A DNA stretch of 64,000 nt from JACDAN01 sp036554945 (GCA_036554945.1 DATBMH010000044.1:8877-72876), one strand, 5' to 3'. Positions 1 to 7,989 are shown, counted from the first letter of the stretch. Notes: generated by a model not told the origin, from the letters alone. Numbers and translations: made by a program.

Positions 1-51
1 GGCCAGGTCGTCGTGGTCGCCGGCGGCATGGAAGGCCGCGTCCTCCACTGA
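1..51 (+). CDS. 3' end of an unidentified gene (partial)
   Basis: Frame 1 is open from the first base and ends with TGA at 49-51, giving the tail GQVVVVAGGMEGRVLH. The hydrophobic-glycine pattern looks like a beta strand and turn at the end of a globular protein. It is too short to assign a family. The hairpins downstream, from about position 60, fit the end of a transcription unit. Confidence 0.4.
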   Translation, partial: GQVVVVAGGMEGRVLH

Positions 52-53
52 GC

Positions 54-128
54 GCCGCTTGGGGTCAGACCCCACGGCCCCGCCGTGCGGCCGGACTCGC
101 CCCGCCGGGCCGCTTGGGGTCAGAGCCC
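54..128. repeat. Two near-identical 20-base elements with GGGGTC-A-GACCCC hairpin
   Basis: Positions 54-73 and 109-128 share GCCGCTTGGGGTCAGA followed by (C/G)CCC. The first copy forms a perfect GGGGTC/GACCCC inverted repeat with a one-base centre, and the second carries one mismatch. Short palindromic repeats of this kind are typical of dispersed intergenic REP-like elements. Confidence 0.5.
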
Positions 129-148
129 TTGAGTCGTTCCGACTCAAG
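128..148 (+). other. Perfect 9-bp hairpin
   Basis: CTTGAGTCG at 128-136 is the reverse complement of CGACTCAAG at 140-148, with a three-base TTC loop. It directly abuts the second GGGGTCAGA element and may be part of a terminator array. Confidence 0.45.
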
Positions 149-173
149 TGCCCCTTTCGGACGTGGAAAGAAA

Positions 174-195
174 CGGCGCGCCCAGAGGCGCGCCG
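174..195 (+). terminator. Terminator-like hairpin without T-tract
   Basis: CGGCGCGCC at 174-182 pairs perfectly with GGCGCGCCG at 187-195 around a four-base loop. No run of T follows, so this is a strong stem rather than a canonical intrinsic terminator. Its position 120 bases after the partial gene makes a termination role plausible. Confidence 0.4.
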
Positions 196-296
196 CAGTG
201 ACTTCGCCGCAGAGTGCTAATTGCCGTTAGTTCCCCGCGGAGGAAGTCTCGGCTCCGTTATCGGCAGCTGCGATCGATCTCTGAACATCTCACCGA

Positions 297-317
297 GGAA
301 CGGGCTTTGCCCGTTCC
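297..317 (+). other. Perfect 9-bp hairpin
   Basis: GGAACGGGC at 297-305 pairs with GCCCGTTCC at 309-317, with TTT as loop. The function is unknown. It lies in the middle of the gene-free stretch and could be part of a structured transcript. Confidence 0.4.
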
Positions 318-457
318 GACACCCAGGCATCGGGTCAAGGCAGCGACAACCCGCTCCTGGGCCGCGCGGCAGCGCCAGCTGCCGCCCGGCTCCATGAGGT
401 CGCCGAAAGTCGTGAGACTCTCGGCGAGACGAGGGCGCAGCCGCGCCTGAGAAATAG

Positions 458-488
458 TCAGGCGGGGCCGCCGCCCGGCCCCGCCTGA
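458..488 (+). terminator. Strong 12-bp stem-loop, terminator-like
   Basis: TCAGGCGGGGCC at 458-469 and GGCCCCGCCTGA at 477-488 form a perfect 12-bp stem with a seven-base loop. Flanking GAGAA (449-453) and TTCTC (489-493) can extend it past a bulge. A pyrimidine stretch follows. It is the strongest structure in the first kilobase. Confidence 0.5.
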
Positions 489-523
489 TTCTCTCGAGTA
501 GAGAGCCGCTTGAGTCTCGAGTG

Positions 524-613
524 GGCCCCGCCGCAACGGGCCCCGCTCGTCCGATTGGCCCCGCCGCATCGGGCCGCTCGGTCTGATCCGACTGGGCCCC
601 GCCGCATCGGGCC
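524..613 (+). repeat. Three direct copies of a 19-base GC-rich unit
   Basis: GGCCCCGCCGCATCGGGCC occurs at 557-575 and 595-613. A copy with one change (CAA for CAT) sits at 524-542. Start-to-start spacing is 33 and 38 bases. Each copy has imperfect GGCCC/GGGCC arms and can fold on itself. The array ends 122 bases before the methyltransferase start, so it may influence that gene or may be a dispersed repeat. Confidence 0.6.
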
Positions 614-735
614 CTCATCGGGTACAAGCCCACTTTCGGGCAAGGTGGGTCGGTTGATCCATCACCCTTTGGCGGTTGACTACGGCGGTTCACTAACTTC
701 ACCGGAACCACCCCGTCCGGCCGGTTCCGAATAGA

Positions 736-2568
736 GTGGATTCCTTGGCTACGCCGTTCGAAAAACGCCTGCAAAACGGGCCTATCGTCGTCGCGGACGG
801 CGGGATGGGCACGTTGATCAGCGGCGCCGTTCCCCGGCTGCGATTCCCGGAGGAGGCGAACCTCCGCTCCCCCGAAACGGTGGTGTCGCTTCACGTCAGC
901 TTCATCGCCGCCGGCGCGGATCTGATCGAGACCAACACGTTCGGGGCCAACCGCCGGAAACTGGCTGCCCACCGGCTCGACGACGAGGTCGAGAGGATCA
1001 ACAGCACGGCCGTCAAGCTGGCCCGCGAGGCGCGGGAGATCTCGGGCCGTGACGTCTACATCGGCGGCTCGATCGGCCCGCTGGGCGACCACGGCGACCT
1101 CTCGCGCGAGGAGCGCCACGAGCTCTTCGCCGAGCAGGCGGCCGCGCAGCATGCGCGCGGCGTCGACCTCTTCCTGGTCGAGACGTTCTTCGAGCTCGAG
1201 GAGCTCCTGACCGCGATCGCGGCCGTCAAGAGCGTCGCCTCGCTGCCGGTCGTGGCCATGCTGACCTTCGACGAGCAGGGCGAGACGCTGGGCGGCGTCA
1301 CCGCCAGGAAGTCGGTCGAGGCGCTGGCAAAGTCCGGCCTCGCCGCCATCGGCGCGAACCACGGCGCCGGGGTCCACGCTGCCCTGACGGCCCTGAACGA
1401 GATGCACGACGCCGACGGCAAGCTGGCGCTCGCCGCCATGCCGAACATGGGCCTCGCGAGCCTGGCGGGAAGCCGGGTCGTCTTCCCGCACGCGACACCC
1501 GACTACTTCGCCGACTTCGCAGCGCATGCGCGGGATCTCGGCGCGCGGATCATCGGCGGCTGCTGCGGGACGACCCCGCGTGAGATCGGGGCGATCGCCG
1601 ACGCGGTCAAGGAGGAGCGGGAGGCGTCTTCGCCGCTCGTGATCCAGGAGCGCGAGGTCATGCTCTCGGTCGTCGAGCAGGCCGAGGAGACGCGGCTCGC
1701 GCGGATGCTGCGGGAGGGCCGGTGGGTCACGTCGGTCCAGCTCGACCCGCCGCTCGGCGGCAACCACCGCGGGATGCTGGAGATCGCGGCCGCGCTGGAG
1801 GCCGGCGGCGCATCGTTTGTGGACATCAACGACAACGCGACCGCGCGGGCCGGGATGAGCGCGCTCATGCTCTCCACGGCGATCGAGCGGTCGACGACCC
1901 TCGAGACGATCCCCCACCTGACGACGCGCGACGCGACGGTGCTGGGCCTCGAGTCGCAGCTGCTGGGCGCGCACGCCGAGGGGATCCGCAACATCCTCGC
2001 GGTCACCGGCGACCCGCCGGAGGTCGGCGACTATCCGGGCTCGAGCGGCGTCTACGAGGTCGACGCGATCGGTCTCACGCAGCTGATCTCGAGCCTGAAC
2101 CGGGGGGAGGACTACAACGGGCGCGCGATCGACGCCGCGACCTCGTTCTTCACCGGGGTCGCGCTGAACCCGACCGCGGACGACCTCGACGTCGAGGTCG
2201 AGCGCTACCGGCGCAAGCTCGACGCCGGCGCCGACTTCGCGATGACGCAGATCATCTTCGACCTCGAGCTGCTCGACCGCTTCTTCGACCGGTTCGGCGG
2301 GCCCTCGCCGATCCCGGTGCTGGTCGGCGTCTTCCCGGTGTGGAGCCACCCGCTGGCCCTGCGCCTCCACAACGAGGTGCCCGGGATCGTCGTGCCGGAC
2401 CACGTCCAGGAGGCGCTGCGGGATGCGGGGCCGGACGGGCCGAAGGTCGGCATGGAGCTGGCGCGCGAGCTGGTCGCGGCGTCGCGGAGCCGGGCGGCGG
2501 GGGTCTACCTCGTCGCGCCGTTCCGCCGGCCGCTCGGGATCCTGGAGCTGCTGGCAGACGCCGCTTAG
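736..2568 (+). CDS. Bifunctional homocysteine S-methyltransferase / methylenetetrahydrofolate reductase
   Basis: This 610-residue fusion should remethylate homocysteine to methionine and reduce 5,10-methylene-THF with a flavin cofactor, both in the cytosol. Residues 10-295 are a Pcv/MetH-type barrel: DGGMGT at 21-26, ETNTFGAN at 65-72 and the zinc motif GGCCGTTP at 274-281. Residues 328-610 are an MTHFR barrel (VQLDPP at 334-339, LAVTGDPP at 421-428). The first zinc ligand, normally Cys in GxNC, is His209 in IGANHGAG. The GTG start at 736 has no clear SD. The gene stands alone and overlaps the convergent protease gene by four bases. Confidence 0.9.
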   Translation: MDSLATPFEKRLQNGPIVVADGGMGTLISGAVPRLRFPEEANLRSPETVVSLHVSFIAAGADLIETNTFGANRRKLAAHRLDDEVERINSTAVKLAREAREISGRDVYIGGSIGPLGDHGDLSREERHELFAEQAAAQHARGVDLFLVETFFELEELLTAIAAVKSVASLPVVAMLTFDEQGETLGGVTARKSVEALAKSGLAAIGANHGAGVHAALTALNEMHDADGKLALAAMPNMGLASLAGSRVVFPHATPDYFADFAAHARDLGARIIGGCCGTTPREIGAIADAVKEEREASSPLVIQEREVMLSVVEQAEETRLARMLREGRWVTSVQLDPPLGGNHRGMLEIAAALEAGGASFVDINDNATARAGMSALMLSTAIERSTTLETIPHLTTRDATVLGLESQLLGAHAEGIRNILAVTGDPPEVGDYPGSSGVYEVDAIGLTQLISSLNRGEDYNGRAIDAATSFFTGVALNPTADDLDVEVERYRRKLDAGADFAMTQIIFDLELLDRFFDRFGGPSPIPVLVGVFPVWSHPLALRLHNEVPGIVVPDHVQEALRDAGPDGPKVGMELARELVAASRSRAAGVYLVAPFRRPLGILELLADAA

Positions 2569-3686
2569 TGGGCCGCGCAGGGGCCGGTCGAGACCTGGCT
2601 CCGAGCGCTCGAGATCGCGCGGCGGACGAGGTCCGTGGGAACCGCGTAGCCGGCCGCGCTCCCCGTCCGTGACGCGAAGACGGTGCCGACCACCCGGCCG
2701 TCGCCGTCGAGGAGCGGCCCGCCGGAGTTCCCGCGCCGGACGCGGCCGAGGAAGCTGACGATCTTGCGCGTCACGGGCCCGCGGCCGTAGGCGTCCTGGC
2801 TGATCACGGTCGCGGTGCCGCCGAGGCGGCCCGGCACGACGGTCAGCGGGCCGTTCTCGGGGTAGCCGGCGATCGCGACCGGCGCCTCCTTGCTCGCCTC
2901 GGCCTGCACCAGCGGTCTCCGGTCCAGTCCGGGCACGCGCAGCACTGCGACGTCGTTCCTGGCGTCGAAGGCGATCGCAACCGCGGGTCGGCCCGCCACC
3001 GTGGTGTCGCCCTGTCCTGCGACCACGTGGGCGTTGGTGACGACGACGTCCGGGGCCGCGACCCAGCCGGACCCCGAGATGCCGAGCCCACAGGCGGTCC
3101 CGAGCACCCGCACGACGCTCGCCAGGGCCCCCCTGATCTCCCGATCTCGCGACACCCGCGGATCGGGCGGCTCGACGGCCGGCGCCGGGCCGGTGATCGA
3201 CGGGAACGGATCGACCCGGCGCAGCGCGCGAAGCACCTCGCGGGGCGGGAGCACCTCGTTCAGCTCCCGGACGACGGCGGAGCGCTGCACCTCCCGCCGC
3301 AGGTCGACCTGTCCGGGGAGCTGCAGCGCGACGGCCGCGAGGATCCAGACGACCGCAAGGCCGATGACGACGCCGAAGGCCAGCCCGCCGGCGGCGTCCA
3401 CCACCCGCAGCGGGCTCGCGCGCAGCCGCTGCTTGATCGCGACCCCGACCGACGACGCGATCACCTCCATGACCACCGCGGCCACGGCCGCGCCGAGCAG
3501 TGCGACGAGCGGCGTGTACGGCGACTCGGAGCCGTCGGCGAGTAGATGCGGCGCCAGGCGCGCCCCGAGCAGCGCGCCGACGATCACGCCGGCCGCGGAG
3601 AGGACGCTCAGCGTCAGGCCCTGCCAGAGCCCGAGCAGCGCTGCGCCGGCGACGACCGCGAGGATGATCCAGTCGAGGCGCGTCAC
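2565..3686 (-). CDS. MarP-like membrane-anchored serine protease (CvpA + trypsin fold)
   Basis: The 373-residue protein has four predicted N-terminal membrane segments (about 5-125) of the CvpA/colicin-V type. An extracytoplasmic chymotrypsin-like protease follows (about 180-373). The triad is visible as His220 (VTNAHVV), Asp245 (RNDVAVL) and Ser321 (GNSGGPL). Cys199 and Cys370 match the disulfide pair known from mycobacterial MarP (Rv3671c), which supports acid and oxidative stress resistance there. The GTG start at 3686 faces a divergent gene, and a TAGCGT hexamer lies nine bases upstream. Confidence 0.88.
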   Translation of the reverse strand: MTRLDWIILAVVAGAALLGLWQGLTLSVLSAAGVIVGALLGARLAPHLLADGSESPYTPLVALLGAAVAAVVMEVIASSVGVAIKQRLRASPLRVVDAAGGLAFGVVIGLAVVWILAAVALQLPGQVDLRREVQRSAVVRELNEVLPPREVLRALRRVDPFPSITGPAPAVEPPDPRVSRDREIRGALASVVRVLGTACGLGISGSGWVAAPDVVVTNAHVVAGQGDTTVAGRPAVAIAFDARNDVAVLRVPGLDRRPLVQAEASKEAPVAIAGYPENGPLTVVPGRLGGTATVISQDAYGRGPVTRKIVSFLGRVRRGNSGGPLLDGDGRVVGTVFASRTGSAAGYAVPTDLVRRAISSARSQVSTGPCAAH

Positions 3687-3694
3687 CCGCGGGG

Positions 3695-3701
3695 TACGCT
3701 A
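3695..3701. promoter_or_regulatory. Candidate bidirectional -10 element TACGCTA
   Basis: TACGCT on the plus strand (3695-3700) lies 10 bases before the GTG at 3711. Its complement TAGCGT (3701-3696) lies nine bases before the minus-strand GTG at 3686. Both match TAnnnT, so one A/T-flanked core may serve both divergent genes with very short or no leaders. Confidence 0.45.
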
Positions 3702-3710
3702 GCCAGCCTC

Positions 3711-4139
3711 GTGGACGGCCAAGAGCTCGAACAGTTCATCGACAGGTACAACGCCGCGTGGAACGCGCACGACGTCGACGCGATCCTCGAGATGCACACC
3801 GACGACTCGGTCTTCGAGAACCACACGACCGGCGACCTCAACGTCGGCAAGGAGGCGATCGGCAACGCGATCCGCGGCATCTTCACGGTGTTCCCCGATC
3901 TCGAGTTCGAGACTCGCCGGCGCTACATCCGTGACGGCCTCGTCGTCCAGGAGTGGACGGCGCGCGGCACGCACCTCGGGAAGATGAACCGCTCGGGGGT
4001 GGAGGTCGAGCCGACCGGCCGCAGCGTCGAGTACCGCGGGATGGACGTGATCCCGATCGAGGACGGCCGCGTGGCCCGGAAGGACGTCTACTCCGACGGG
4101 GTCACGTTGCTGCGCCAGCTGGGGCTGACCGCCATCTAG
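3711..4139 (+). CDS. SnoaL-like / NTF2-fold protein
   Basis: The protein has 142 residues. The N-terminal helix (ELEQFIDRYNAAWNAHDVDAIL) and the following MHTDDSVFENHTTG segment are typical of the SnoaL-like polyketide-cyclase/NTF2 fold. The later VQEWTARGTH, RSVEYRGMDVIPIEDG and KDVYSD pieces fit the same fold. Members bind small hydrophobic ligands or act as steroid-isomerase-like enzymes, and the substrate here is unknown. GTG at 3711 is chosen because homology begins there and a divergent promoter lies just upstream. Confidence 0.75.
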   Translation: MDGQELEQFIDRYNAAWNAHDVDAILEMHTDDSVFENHTTGDLNVGKEAIGNAIRGIFTVFPDLEFETRRRYIRDGLVVQEWTARGTHLGKMNRSGVEVEPTGRSVEYRGMDVIPIEDGRVARKDVYSDGVTLLRQLGLTAI

Positions 4140-4168
4140 TCGCGGCTACACTCCGTAGTCCTACGCAT

Positions 4169-4242
<74 letters not shown>

Positions 4243-4390
4243 CTCTTTCTAGCCCGCACCGCCACGGCGATCGCGGCGGCTGGCCTGTTGCCGAACGGGG
4301 CGACGGCGTCCGAGGTGGTCGATTCCAGGCGGGACGCCGCTCGTTAGTCTGGTCGCCTGCTTCTCCCACACCCGAAAACAGGAGAGTCGA

Positions 4391-5062
4391 ATGAGCGGTT
4401 ACGCGGTGGCGCAGATCGACGAGATCGACGAGATCAACGACGGCCGCGTTCCCGCGCGGCCGATCCGGTTCCACTTCGGCATCACGTCCTTCGGCGTCAA
4501 TGCATTCACGGCTCATCAGGTGGGCGATCGGCTCATCAACGAGCACGACGAGTCACAGGAGCATGACCTGCAGGAGGAGCTCTACCTCGTCCAGCGCGGG
4601 CGCGCGACGTTCGAGCTCGACGGCAAGCGGGTGGACGCACCCGCGGGCACGCTCGTCTTCGCTCGCCCCGCCGTCAAGCGGACGGCGTTCGCCGAGGAGC
4701 CGGGGACGACGATCGTCGCGGTCGGCGGAACTCCGGGGAAGGCGTTCGAGGCCAAGGGCGGCGAGATTTGGATGCCGCTCAACCATCTCTACGAGGCAGG
4801 CGAATACGCCGAGGCTGCCGATCGGGGACGCGAGCTGATCGAAGCTCATCCTGAGTACGCAGGTCCGCTCTACAACCTCGCGTGCTGCGAGAGCCTCGCC
4901 GGCCGCACAGACGACGCGATCAGGCATCTCCGGCTCGCGATCGACCGCAACGAGCCGTTCCGTTCGCTTGCTGCCGAGGACAGCGACTTCGATCCGATCC
5001 GCGACGAAGCCGCTTTCAAGGAACTGGTTCAGGGCAACGCAGCCGAGCCGGCTACGGGGTAA
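4391..5062 (+). CDS. Cupin domain protein with C-terminal TPR-like helices
   Basis: The 223-residue protein starts with a cupin barrel (about 25-120; QEELYLVQRGRATFELDG then APAGTLVFARP). Three to four helices with TPR spacing follow (about 128-185: NHLYEAGEYAEAADRGRELI, LYNLACCESLAGRTDDAIRHL). The cupin part could bind a metal or small ligand and the helices could bind a partner, but no function can be assigned. The ATG is preceded by an AGGAGA Shine-Dalgarno. The gene lies alone downstream of the tRNA. Confidence 0.75.
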   Translation: MSGYAVAQIDEIDEINDGRVPARPIRFHFGITSFGVNAFTAHQVGDRLINEHDESQEHDLQEELYLVQRGRATFELDGKRVDAPAGTLVFARPAVKRTAFAEEPGTTIVAVGGTPGKAFEAKGGEIWMPLNHLYEAGEYAEAADRGRELIEAHPEYAGPLYNLACCESLAGRTDDAIRHLRLAIDRNEPFRSLAAEDSDFDPIRDEAAFKELVQGNAAEPATG

Positions 5063-5115
5063 CAGAAATGTCATGGATCGCGGCGGGGCCTCCGAAGTAG
5101 GGTCCTGCCGCGTCC

Positions 5116-5754
5116 ATGCCGACTCACGAGGACTCAGCTACAAGCGACGCTGCTCGCCAAGTCGAGTTGCTCGAGCAGTTTCAGAGCTTCAGTCCTCCGC
5201 CCTTCCTCATGGGCGGGATTGCCGAAGACGCTCTCCTCGCAGGTCGCTTCACGCGCATGCACGGCGACGTCGACCTGCTGGTCGAGCGGTCACACCTCGA
5301 CGCTGTGCTGCGACAGCTTCGTCCGCTCGGCTACGACGCCTGGGCGACGAAGGGAGAGACTGCAGGCGGAGAACCTTTCTACCTCGCGAGCCGGGACGCT
5401 CCCGTGCCCATCGAGATCGGCGTGCTCGATCGCGACCAGCTCGGAGACCTTTTCCTCGAGATCGCCCGCGTCGACTTCAAGCTCGAGACGGGCGAGGCGC
5501 CTGTGGGCTACCGCGTCTATCTGCCCCCGGACACCTATGCCCATCCGCCGACCGAGCTCGAGGGCATTCCCGTTCGTTGCATCAGCCCGCTGGCCAACTA
5601 TCACCTTCGGGCGGGAATCGGCGGCCGGGGCACCTTCGGACCGCTGCGCGAGAGCGACAGGGCTGCGAGTAAGCGCCTCCGCGCGAAGTTCTTTCGCACG
5701 ACGGACGACCGGGCGTTGCGGCCGCGGGTCGAGTCGCTTCACACTCCGTCATGA
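5116..5754 (+). CDS. Nucleotidyltransferase-fold protein (aminoglycoside adenylyltransferase-like)
   Basis: The 212-residue protein shows the core of a minimal nucleotidyltransferase fold. GG at 33-34 is followed by HGDVDLLVE, with Asp51 and Asp53 as probable metal ligands, and a later IEIGVLDRD strand. The layout resembles ANT(2'')-like or AbiEii-like proteins. The substrate cannot be told from sequence. The last 20 or so residues are basic and of low conservation. It overlaps the end of the convergent regulator gene by six bases. Confidence 0.6.
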   Translation: MPTHEDSATSDAARQVELLEQFQSFSPPPFLMGGIAEDALLAGRFTRMHGDVDLLVERSHLDAVLRQLRPLGYDAWATKGETAGGEPFYLASRDAPVPIEIGVLDRDQLGDLFLEIARVDFKLETGEAPVGYRVYLPPDTYAHPPTELEGIPVRCISPLANYHLRAGIGGRGTFGPLRESDRAASKRLRAKFFRTTDDRALRPRVESLHTPS

Positions 5755-7215
5755 GGCGCTTCGGGGCCAGACGGTGACAGCGTCGACCGGCTCGAATGGC
5801 GACGGAGGAGAAGCGTCGGTTCCTCGCCGCCCGGCCTCGCCGCTGAGCGCCAGGAGCCTGGCGCCGTAGCGGAGCACCGGCTCCGACTCGCAGGCGAAGC
5901 CGATTGCTACTCCAGGCGGCTGCGGCATCACGGCGTGCTCGTTGAAGCCGTCCAGGCCGATTCCCCGCTTCCGAGCGGCTTCGAGCAGCGCCGGCTCGTC
6001 GGTGTCCGCCGGAAAGGACAAGGAGAGGAACAGTCCGCCAGCGCTGCCGACCACCCGTGCTTCCGGGACGTGTCTCGCGAGCGAGGTGACGAGGGCCTCG
6101 CGCCGGCGGCGATAGGCGCCTCCGACCTTGCGCAGGTGCCGGTCGAGGAGCCCGCGCTCCAGGAACTCCGCGAGCGCGAGCTGCGTGAGCCGCGGAGCCG
6201 CAATCGACGTCGCGAACAGATACTCCACGACAGGCGCGACGAGGGCCCCGGGCAGCACGGCCCAGCCGACGCGCACCGTGGGGGCGAGCAAGGCGCTCGC
6301 GCTCCCCACGTACACGACTCGCTCCGGCGCGAGACCCTGCAGCGCGGCTGCCGGTGCACGGTCGTAGCGGAAGTGCCCGTCGTAATCGTGTTCGATGACG
6401 ATCCTGTCGCCGGCCGCCGCCCAGTCCAGCAGGGCGCGCCGTCGCTCGGGTGCGAGCGCTGCTCCGGTCGGGAACTGGTGCTCGGGGCTCACCACAGCGG
6501 CTGGAACGTCCGGGAGCTCGTCGACACGGAGACCTTTCTCGTCGACGCCGACGGGCACGAGCTCGAGGCCGGAGGCGGCGAGCGTCGTCGCGCGCCAGCG
6601 ATGGCTCGGGTCCTCGACCGCGATGCGCGTGGCGCCTCTCGCCCGCAGGACCGACGCGAGCACGAAGAGCGCCTGCGACGAGCCGGCGAAGATGCACGTC
6701 CGGTCGGACGTGCCGACCACGCCGCGCGTCCGAGCGAGGAACGCGGGTAGGCGCCTGCGAAGATCGGACGCGCCTTGCGGCTCCCCGTACGCGAAGTCCT
6801 GGCCGGCCGCGCCCTGAAGCGTCGAGCGGACCACGGTGAGCCATTGCGCGCGCGGGAAGAGCGCGTAGTCCGGAAGGCACGTCGCCCGTGCGAACGGCAG
6901 GTTCGGGTCGCTCTCGATCTCTACCGCCGCAGAGGCGGCGGCTGCGACCGTCGGAGCCGCACCGCGCCGAACCTCGATGTAGCCCTCGGCGGCGAGCTGG
7001 GTGTAGGCCCTCACGACGACGCCGCGAGAGACGTGCAGGTCGGCGGCGAGCGTTCGAGTCGACGGCAACGCCTGGCCCACCTCGAGCGAGCCGGACCGAA
7101 CCAGCTCGCGTACCTGGCGCTCGATCTGCAGGCCGAGCGGCGCGTCTCGGTCGAGGTCGAGCCCGAGAAGTGGTCCTGTCGACATACGGGTAGTCGGCGC
7201 TTCCGAGCGGACCAT
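5749..7215 (-). CDS. MocR-type GntR regulator with aminotransferase-like domain lacking the PLP lysine
   Basis: The protein has 488 residues. An N-terminal GntR winged helix (about 25-90; ALPSTRTLAADLHVSRGVV) is fused to a type-I aminotransferase fold (110-480; SPEHQFPTG at 243-251, EHDYDGHFRYD at 275-285). In MocR proteins the PLP lysine lies in GTxSKTLxP, but here the segment is GSASALLAP with Ala308 at that place. The protein may bind another ligand or bind PLP without a Schiff base. It is divergent from the DUF899 gene, its likely target. Confidence 0.85.
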   Translation of the reverse strand: MVRSEAPTTRMSTGPLLGLDLDRDAPLGLQIERQVRELVRSGSLEVGQALPSTRTLAADLHVSRGVVVRAYTQLAAEGYIEVRRGAAPTVAAAASAAVEIESDPNLPFARATCLPDYALFPRAQWLTVVRSTLQGAAGQDFAYGEPQGASDLRRRLPAFLARTRGVVGTSDRTCIFAGSSQALFVLASVLRARGATRIAVEDPSHRWRATTLAASGLELVPVGVDEKGLRVDELPDVPAAVVSPEHQFPTGAALAPERRRALLDWAAAGDRIVIEHDYDGHFRYDRAPAAALQGLAPERVVYVGSASALLAPTVRVGWAVLPGALVAPVVEYLFATSIAAPRLTQLALAEFLERGLLDRHLRKVGGAYRRRREALVTSLARHVPEARVVGSAGGLFLSLSFPADTDEPALLEAARKRGIGLDGFNEHAVMPQPPGVAIGFACESEPVLRYGARLLALSGEAGRRGTDASPPSPFEPVDAVTVWPRSAS

Positions 7216-7228
7216 AGCGGGGGGTCGC

Positions 7229-7234
7229 TACCGT
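7229..7234 (+). promoter_or_regulatory. -10 hexamer TACCGT for the DUF899 gene
   Basis: TACCGT lies 10 bases before the ATG at 7245. The TA pair at 7229-7230 is shared with TAGCGA on the other strand, nine bases before the regulator's ATG at 7215. The divergent genes may therefore use overlapping -10 elements. Confidence 0.4.
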
Positions 7235-7244
7235 CTCTCTCTGG

Positions 7245-7988
7245 ATGACGGACCACCGGACGGGAACGCGTGAGGAGTGGCGCGCCGCGCGCGAGCAGCT
7301 CCTCGCCCGCGAGAAGGAGCACACCAGGCTCGGGGACGAGATCGCCCGACAGCGCCGGGAGCTGCCGTGGGTGCCGCTCGAGAAGGAGTACCGCTTCGAC
7401 ACGGACGCCGGCGAGAAGACGCTCGTCGAGCTGTTCGACGGGCGATCCCAGCTCCTCGTCTACCACTTCATGTTCGGCCCCAGCTACGAGGCCGGCTGCA
7501 CGACCTGCTCGTCGATGGCCGACGGCATCGACGGGATGATCCCGCACCTGAACGCCCACGACGTGACGATGGTCTTCGTGTCACAAGCGCCGCTGGAGAA
7601 GCTGCAGGCGTACAAGCGGCGAATGGGCTGGCGCTTCCCCTGGGTGTCGTCGGCCAACGGCGACTTCAACGTCGACCTCGGGTTCTCGCGCAGCGAGGAG
7701 GGGACGCGCGAGTGGGCGGAGCCGATCGTCGAGCAGCTGCCGCCGGTCGCGACCCGGAACGCGGACGACGCCGGAACCGACATCTTCGGCTACCTGACCG
7801 AGAGCCAGGGGCTGAGCGCCTTCGCCCTGGACGAGGACGGCGTCGTCTACCAGACCTACTCCACCGGGGCTCGCGGGGTCGAGTTCCTGATGGGCTACTA
7901 CGCGGTCCTCGACCGCACGCCGAAGGGCCGCGACGAAGGCGGCGACTTCCAGCTCTGGGTCCGCCCGCACGACGAGTACGGCAGGTGA
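7245..7988 (+). CDS. DUF899 family thioredoxin-fold protein
   Basis: The 247-residue protein matches the DUF899 pattern. An EEWRAAREQLLAREKEHTR helix is followed by PWVPLEKEYRFDT and a thioredoxin-like core with LVYHFMFGPSYEAGC-TTC (CxxC) and FVSQAPLEKLQAYKRRMGW. Family members are cytosolic and their biochemical role is not established. A redox or dehalogenase-like activity has been guessed. The gene is divergent from the MocR-type regulator and may be its target. Confidence 0.8.
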   Translation: MTDHRTGTREEWRAAREQLLAREKEHTRLGDEIARQRRELPWVPLEKEYRFDTDAGEKTLVELFDGRSQLLVYHFMFGPSYEAGCTTCSSMADGIDGMIPHLNAHDVTMVFVSQAPLEKLQAYKRRMGWRFPWVSSANGDFNVDLGFSRSEEGTREWAEPIVEQLPPVATRNADDAGTDIFGYLTESQGLSAFALDEDGVVYQTYSTGARGVEFLMGYYAVLDRTPKGRDEGGDFQLWVRPHDEYGR

Positions 7989-7989
7989 C

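Larger units (their letters stand above)
52..735. other. Gene-free, structure-rich intergenic region
   Basis: No convincing coding sequence is seen in these 684 bases. The region holds at least four perfect inverted repeats (128-148, 174-195, 297-317, 458-488), two near-identical GGGGTCAGA-type elements (54-73, 109-128) and three direct copies of a 19-base GC-rich unit (524-542, 557-575, 595-613). It probably contains terminators for the upstream gene, repeat elements and the promoter of the methyltransferase gene at 736. I could not match it to a known riboswitch or structured RNA. Confidence 0.6.

Noticed and set aside
238..257. Resemblance of GAGGAAGTCTCGGCTCC to the first conserved block of RNase P RNA (GAGGAAAGTCCGGGCTCC)
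   Set aside because: The other conserved blocks, especially ACAGAA/ACAGAAA and the matching P4 strand, are absent within the next 400 bases. The match is short.
450..735. SAM or cobalamin riboswitch ahead of the homocysteine methyltransferase gene
   Set aside because: Neither the S-box core nor the cobalamin-box GCCACTG-type core is visible. Only repeats and simple stems are present.
217..2403. A 728-codon open frame on the minus strand opposite the methyltransferase gene
   Set aside because: It is Arg/Asp/Glu/Gly-rich with no domain. It arises because high-GC third positions keep antisense frames open, and the plus strand encodes a clear enzyme.
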